Assembly (NCBI GenBank): GCA_009792885.1
Contig: WMCF01000015.1
Span: 15,359,183-15,423,182 of the forward strand
DNA length: 64,000 bases
Source of the DNA: Eremophila alpestris peregrina
Lineage: Eukaryota > Chordata > Aves > Passeriformes > Alaudidae
Direction of reading: 5' to 3'
A program made the position numbers and the translations under genes. How positions within the stretch are numbered: the stretch's first letter is position 1; each line of letters opens with the position of its first letter. The notes under the pieces were generated by a model. That model was not told the origin of the DNA. It saw only the letters and a program-made list of their open reading frames with translations, and did no database searches. This document shows, in pieces, positions 57,901 through 64,000 of the stretch.

Positions 57901-60195
57901 ATTTCCTACCTCTCTGCTCTCTCCTAAGACCTTAATTGTTTTGAGGCTTTGTGTACAGAAATGAAGGGTTATGGAGCTGCAGCAGTGTTCAACCAACCGT
58001 CCTGGCAAAATATATTCAGGTCTGAGAAATGCCAGAGGCTTTCTAGTTGTTATTTGCTGTTACAGGAATGTGCTGGGGTTTTTTGCTCCCCCCTTGAATC
58101 AGATTGAAGGGAGGATAAAAAGAGGGTTTAGAGGTATCACCTGTGATTCATGTCTGTCTCCGTGGCTTTTTCCACTCCTGAGGCTGGATGAGAGATACCG
58201 GCTGGAGAATTAATTTTGGAGTGGGGCTCCTGGGTGCCAGTAATCTAGCAGAGGAAAACATGCTTCCTACCCATGCTATTTCTGCTGCATCCATGTCTGA
58301 GGAAATGAGAGCAAGGTTTCACCAGTAAAGGCAAGGGGAGTGAGGACCAAGGAAAAGAAAGCAAAAGAAGAATTGTGATAAGGATTGAGCAGGCCTATCA
58401 TTACCTTTTCTTGGTTTGTGCCTGTGCCAGGCTGCAAGGTATGAAGATTGACCACTCTCCAAGCCCTGGATTTAGAAATAGCTTGCCATTTTACTTTTTT
58501 AAACGGCAGCTGTGCTCATTACAATGTGTGTTCATGGCAGTTTTGCATTCAATTTTCTTACACCAGAGCCAGAGGTATGTTGCTCAGTGGGTTCCTGCAG
58601 ATAGGAAAAACTGGTGGTCATATATATACTGCATTATCCTTACACAAGTCCTTTTATTAAGAGAAATCTCTTAAACAGGCTAATCTGCAAATGTAAGTGA
58701 AGTAGAGCCCATGGGATAAAATTATCATAGTTGAGACCTCTGCTTGGAGGGAATCCTGGTACCTGCTGAGATGACAACAGATGTGTGTGCTGAATTTCAC
58801 AGGAGATACAAGAACATTCCCTATGATAGGAGCCAAAAAATCAGGTACTGTGCCTGTGGCATAGGAAGTTACTGGAAACTGGGAAAATACACCAGGGAGG
58901 TATGTCTACCTTATTCTTTTATTATTCCCTTTGTATCTATAACTAGCTGCTGCTGGAAAGCCTGAGTGCAGATATTCTGGTAGTCTGACACAGTTCCCTC
59001 TCTGAGGAGTAGTCCCATTGAACCAAATAGCACCAGTTATTTGTATATTATTATGAATTACCAGCAAGAATTTACAGGATTTTGACTTTGTTGAGGCTTA
59101 CAGGATTTCTGTATTGTTGTAGCTCTTTGAATATCAGTGAAAATAAGACACGTTCATAGTGAATGCCAGCATCAACCCTGTAGCTTGCTGCTACCGAAAG
59201 TGTCTGGAGGCACACGAGCCAGCTTGCAGTACATTCTGTAAGGCTGCAGCATATTTTTAACCATGACTAAAGGAAAATAAAAAAAAAGAAAAGAAAAAAG
59301 GCATCTGAAGACTGAGAGATCTGGCTGAGTCCCAAGAGAAGGAGGCATTTCACTGGTCTAATGATCAGCATCTTCTTCAAAGACAGGAGCAAGAAGAATG
59401 TTAAGTATTTGTCCTATCTGCATTGTTCTGTGACGGGAGATTCACCCTCTGTTATGAGCCCATTTTGGTTACAGTAGAACTCCTGCATGCCTCACTTCAA
59501 TGATTTTCAGTGGAAGGTCGGAAGGAGGGGGGCAGTGGTGCAGCTAATTCAGCAATTGTGCAGTACCCGCTCTTAGATTCTTGGGGTTTTATTCTGTATT
59601 AAAAATAAGACGCAGTTGTTTACTAGGGGATTACTGAATGGCCTCTGTTCCCATGATACCTAGAGGAGGCTGACAATTATTCTCCCTGCGTTCTCCCTGG
59701 AGCTATTTTCTTTGCTGGCAGGGAGGAAATTGTTCATGTTTCATTTGCGCTACCGTTGTTCCAGCTGCCAGAGCAGGAATGTTTGCCTGCCAGCCTGCAT
59801 TGGTGGCAGCGGCTCCCCTTCAGACCTGCCATCTGTTAGCGTTATTCCTGATGTCATCTGCGTGATGGCAGCTCCTAGATGGATGTCCCTCTGTGCTAGG
59901 CACTGTTTCACTGTGTCAGGAACAGCAGAGAGGCAAAACAGAGGCAGCAGGTAAGGGACACAAGGGGCTGGAGAGGGGCTGTCTGTCCCAGTCCTCTTAG
60001 CAGGCTGGGAACAGGGCCTTGAACTACATTTTCCTGTTTCTGGCTCCTCTTGGTCTCTTACTGAAATGCCTCCTTAAGTATCCACTGTAAATAGCAGCTG
60101 CGGCACAACAGAAGGGTCTGAAAGTCCCTGATTTACAAAACAAGGCTTCTTATAAACATCCTCATCCTGAATCCTTGTATGATCTGGATGGACTT

Positions 60196-60210
60196 AAAAA
60201 AAAAAAAAAA
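60196..60210. repeat. Poly-A run bordering the assembly gap
   Basis: Fifteen A residues run directly into the N block. Confidence 0.95.
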
Positions 60211-61206
60211 NNNNNNNNNNNNNNNNNNNNNNNNNNNNNNNNNNNNNNNNNNNNNNNNNNNNNNNNNNNNNNNNNNNNNNNNNNNNNNNNNNNNNNNNNN
60301 NNNNNNNNNNNNNNNNNNNNNNNNNNNNNNNNNNNNNNNNNNNNNNNNNNNNNNNNNNNNNNNNNNNNNNNNNNNNNNNNNNNNNNNNNNNNNNNNNNNN
60401 NNNNNNNNNNNNNNNNNNNNNNNNNNNNNNNNNNNNNNNNNNNNNNNNNNNNNNNNNNNNNNNNNNNNNNNNNNNNNNNNNNNNNNNNNNNNNNNNNNNN
60501 NNNNNNNNNNNNNNNNNNNNNNNNNNNNNNNNNNNNNNNNNNNNNNNNNNNNNNNNNNNNNNNNNNNNNNNNNNNNNNNNNNNNNNNNNNNNNNNNNNNN
60601 NNNNNNNNNNNNNNNNNNNNNNNNNNNNNNNNNNNNNNNNNNNNNNNNNNNNNNNNNNNNNNNNNNNNNNNNNNNNNNNNNNNNNNNNNNNNNNNNNNNN
60701 NNNNNNNNNNNNNNNNNNNNNNNNNNNNNNNNNNNNNNNNNNNNNNNNNNNNNNNNNNNNNNNNNNNNNNNNNNNNNNNNNNNNNNNNNNNNNNNNNNNN
60801 NNNNNNNNNNNNNNNNNNNNNNNNNNNNNNNNNNNNNNNNNNNNNNNNNNNNNNNNNNNNNNNNNNNNNNNNNNNNNNNNNNNNNNNNNNNNNNNNNNNN
60901 NNNNNNNNNNNNNNNNNNNNNNNNNNNNNNNNNNNNNNNNNNNNNNNNNNNNNNNNNNNNNNNNNNNNNNNNNNNNNNNNNNNNNNNNNNNNNNNNNNNN
61001 NNNNNNNNNNNNNNNNNNNNNNNNNNNNNNNNNNNNNNNNNNNNNNNNNNNNNNNNNNNNNNNNNNNNNNNNNNNNNNNNNNNNNNNNNNNNNNNNNNNN
61101 NNNNNNNNNNNNNNNNNNNNNNNNNNNNNNNNNNNNNNNNNNNNNNNNNNNNNNNNNNNNNNNNNNNNNNNNNNNNNNNNNNNNNNNNNNNNNNNNNNNN
61201 NNNNNN
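60211..61206. other. Assembly gap (N)
   Basis: 996 unresolved bases, with poly-A on the left and poly-T on the right. Open frames that appear to cross it are artefacts of reading N as residues. Confidence 1.
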
Positions 61207-61228
61207 TTTTTTTTTTTTTTTTTTTTTT
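61207..61228. repeat. Poly-T run bordering the assembly gap
   Basis: Twenty-two T residues follow the N block. Confidence 0.95.
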
Positions 61229-64000
61229 AATTAGACTTATCAGGAAAATTTCCCAACTTTCAATTAATCCAGTGTTTGTGTTTGCCATGCTATGAACAAT
61301 ATTTCTAGCAAATGGCATTATACAGGTTGTTATCTAAATCATGTCTATTTTCACTTTTTGAAAATAATGGATATTTTTTAACCTGGAAATCTGGATATTT
61401 AATGATTACATGTTATGTTTTAAAGCCAATTTAACAAATCTTAAGAAGGAAATGAAAAATAAACAGGCTAAAAAAGGAAACATTTCAAATCCTGTCAAAC
61501 AGAAATCGGTTCTGCATTTTCCATTAATTCAGTTCCTTCAGTTTTTTGACCACACATTGTCTCAGTAGTTCTCCCAGTCCTTATTTGAACACTGCTCTGG
61601 CTGATGTGAGGCTGCCTGGGGCTACATAAGAAGATCTGCCACGAGTCCCAGCCTCCACATCATGCAGACTAGGGACACATGCAGGATGCCACATCCTTTC
61701 TGGAGGAGACTGAGGTGACAAAAATTACTTTAGGGGTGCTCTACCATCTCACCCTTATCATGATATGTGAGTCTTACTTCAGGAACTGAGAGTCTCCCAC
61801 ATTTATCAGTTTCTGTATGGCCAGTCTGTCTGCTTTGCCTAGCAGAGCCACTTCCCTCCATCTTTCCCAACCCAGAACTGAAATTTCTGTCATTATCTAT
61901 GTGTTTTGGGGGAATCATTTGGACATGACTTTTTGCCATTCTGGAGAGCAAGCTTGCTCCCACAGCCTGATGCATTTGCTCACCACCAGTGCATTTAGAA
62001 ACAAAGGACTCTAAGAGCTTCAAGCAAGACAGAGTTTGCCAGCATTTTAGTAATGAAATTGGTTTCCTTTGCATACATTTAAAGAAGATGCTTCTGTGAT
62101 TGACAACCTGAGGAATTTTAGTTTTTGTCAGATGACATAATATATCACACACACACACACAGAGCCAGTAATCAATAGCCCAAAGTCAGACAGCATGCCT
62201 GGAGGAAGGACTCAGCATCTGGGGAGACCCTCAAGTCCATTTTCCCAAAGTAATATAGGGTACCTAAATCCCACTGAGGTCAATATCCCTATGTTATCTG
62301 TGTGGACCTTGCATGAAGTGCAATTGCAATGTTTTTATTGTCCTTGCTCTGTTTCAGCAAGTTCAAGGTAGACCAGGCCAGGCTGGACCCAGAAGAAAAG
62401 AGCTGAAAGGACACCCTATGGGCATGTATGGGAGTCCATGTCTGCACACCCCTGCTGTATAATAATGTCCATCATTTTCTCTGTCATTTGTTTTTAAGAA
62501 AAAACCCCAAACAAATCCACACAAATAGAATGTGGCCTGCTTTCCCTCTCCTCTCAGGATCAGAGTCAAATTCTTGTAGTTCTGCCCTTCTTCTCTCAAA
62601 GGCCCTTTTTCCAAGACCGGTAGCACAACAAACAAAGCTTTTCTAAAGAAATACAGGCAACAAAGTGTCCTTTTGCCAGTCCCATCCTTTCACTGGCTTT
62701 GAATCCAGAGGGTCTACTCCCTGCCAAGCCTAAATGAGCTGTGTCAGCTTGGGTTTGAATGCTTGCCTTGGTCCCAGGCATTTTCTTCCACAGTAAACAA
62801 AGCACAGGTAAACAAAGCAGCTGCTATGGGGAGTTGGTTTGCATTCCTGCAAAATGGCCCATCACTCCTTTGCCAAGGCTGCAGAGCCAGGTGGCCCATG
62901 GCAGCCAAAGCCAAGGCTGAGGGGATGAGGGCTGTGTTTGCACCTGGAAGAAGAGGCAGCCTCTCCTCCCATGGTCCTTCATGCCCCATGGAACATGAAG
63001 GAGCAGCCATCCCCTACCTTCCTCTTTCTGTGGCAGAAACAGACCCACCAGTTGCAGTCCACTGTCAGAAAAGCCAAATGCGGCCTTGTCTAACTTTTGA
63101 TCAGCCTTGAGCTTGACCTCTGCTGGGGACATCCCCCTGTGATGCATCACACTGTCTCTGAAACAGCACTGTGCCTATCAACAACACTCATCTGCTGTGA
63201 ATTGCTGGGTGGAGAATGAAGGCAGGGAAAGAAAAGTCAAAAAGATCTGCTGAGCAGCATAGATGCAGCCCCACAACACTTCTTTTAGGGGAACAGCTGC
63301 CTTTTTCCTGTGTAGTCTGAGCCATATCAACACAAGGACCAGCACTGTTGCATGCTGTGGTGCAGGTATGAAAACAGCAACTGGCTGCAGAAGTTTCATT
63401 TTGCCTGCATCGCGGTGCAAGACTTGGGGAGGCACAGTCAGCTATGTTCACCCCAAGGCTCCCTGCCCTCCTCATGTTCCAGCTCTCTGCAGGGAAACTG
63501 AGGACTCACCTCCCACAACCAAGCAGTTTTCTGTGAATTATGTTCGTCCCTTCTGCCCTTGCAGTTGGCATTTTAAGGGCCTCTTCCCAGGTAAAAACAG
63601 AGGGTGAGGGAATGACTTAGCAGTCTGTCCAAAATTACTTGGGAGAGTAAAAGCCCTTTGTGTGTACTGTGCTTTTTTTAGGATATCTTTGCATTTGTGT
63701 TTCTATGATCACTGGAGGGCTCATTTGAGACTATATTAGGGACTGCGCCAGCACTTCATAAAAAAGTTGGATGTGTCCTGAGGACCCTACCCAGGAGATA
63801 ACAGCAAGTGATGAGAGCCTAGACAGCATATCAAATAAAGCACACTGAAGTGATCATCTCCTTTTTTGGCAGGGGTGTTATGTAAATAAAGTAAAACTTG
63901 CTTAATTTCTGATTTCTGTGCAGTATTTTTTTCTTTCAGATATCACAATTCAGAAGGCAATTTGAGAGGGGAGGAAGAGCTCATTTATATCACTGTGGCT
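61229..64000. other. Non-coding DNA at the right end of the window
   Basis: No recognisable gene. There is a (CA)7 microsatellite at 62148-62161, and around 62275 the phrase CCCACTGAGGTCAATA resembles an old amniote repeat. Short ORFs on both strands near 62.7-63.5 kb overlap one another and lack identifiable similarity. Confidence 0.5.
62148..62161. repeat. (CA)7 microsatellite
   Basis: A short uninterrupted CA run. Confidence 0.85.

Larger units (their letters stand above)
44946..60195. other. Gene-poor DNA downstream of LACC1
   Basis: No exon of a known protein was recognised in these 15 kb. In human the next genes in this direction are a lncRNA, SERP2 and TSC22D1, and no SERP2 or TSC22D1 protein sequence was found here. 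Notable items are the 145-codon ORF at 50723-51160, the perfect hairpin at 55499-55536 and C-tracts near 57.6 and 57.9 kb. The stretch from about 56.5 to 58.2 kb is somewhat more GC-rich than its surroundings. Confidence 0.5.

Noticed and set aside
60175..61318. Open frames of 351-374 residues across the gap
   Set aside because: Almost entirely unknown residues from N bases flanked by homopolymers.
44946..64000. SERP2 or TSC22D1 exons expected from human gene order
   Set aside because: No matching protein sequence was found on either strand. They probably lie beyond the window or, less likely, in the gap.
1..64000. CRISPR arrays, prokaryotic operons, functional tRNA or rRNA genes, intact ERVs
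   Set aside because: No regularly spaced repeats, ribosome binding sites, intact tRNA cloverleaf, rRNA, LTR pair or retroviral polymerase motif was recognised. The only tRNA-like sequence is the diverged head of the SINE at 15.5 kb.

Overview
This is a vertebrate nuclear window, most likely from a bird and probably a passerine. Multi-exon genes have GT-AG introns, there are two CpG-island promoters in AT-rich DNA, CR1 LINE 3' ends (TTGGAAGGGACC-type motifs) recur, and one element has a tRNA-derived head joined to a CR1 tail, like the passerine SINE TguSINE1. No bacterial, plasmid, phage or CRISPR features were seen.

Layout. Positions 1-5.3 kb hold non-coding DNA that I infer to be the start of ENOX1 intron 1 (minus strand). 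Positions 5.3-6.65 kb are a large CpG island with a consensus minus-strand splice donor at its left edge, the probable ENOX1 promoter and non-coding exon 1. Positions 6.7-28.3 kb are an intergenic stretch with scattered retroposon fossils and some blocks that look conserved or regulatory. Positions 28.3-34.4 kb carry CCDC122 (minus strand), with four coding exons that join into a complete 264-residue coiled-coil protein. Positions 35.13-35.5 kb are a CpG island between CCDC122 and LACC1, a probable bidirectional promoter. Positions 40.5-43.9 kb carry LACC1 (plus strand), with five coding exons that join into a complete 438-residue protein. From 43.9 to 64 kb there is the LACC1 3' UTR, then a small GC-rich element with a CTCF-like site, then a long stretch with no recognisable gene and an N gap (60211-61206) bounded by poly-A and poly-T.

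The order ENOX1(-) - CCDC122(-) - LACC1(+) matches human 13q14.11, which supports all three names. LACC1 (FAMIN) is an immunometabolic enzyme with a YfiH/laccase-like domain. CCDC122 is a coiled-coil protein of unclear function. The two are probably co-expressed from one promoter region, as in mammals.

No wholly new gene system can be demonstrated. The best leads are valine at the LACC1 position of the human I254V disease-risk variant, a 21-bp tandem repeat inside the shared promoter, a perfect 17-bp hairpin at 55.5 kb, the SINE, and an unexplained 145-codon ORF at 50.7 kb.
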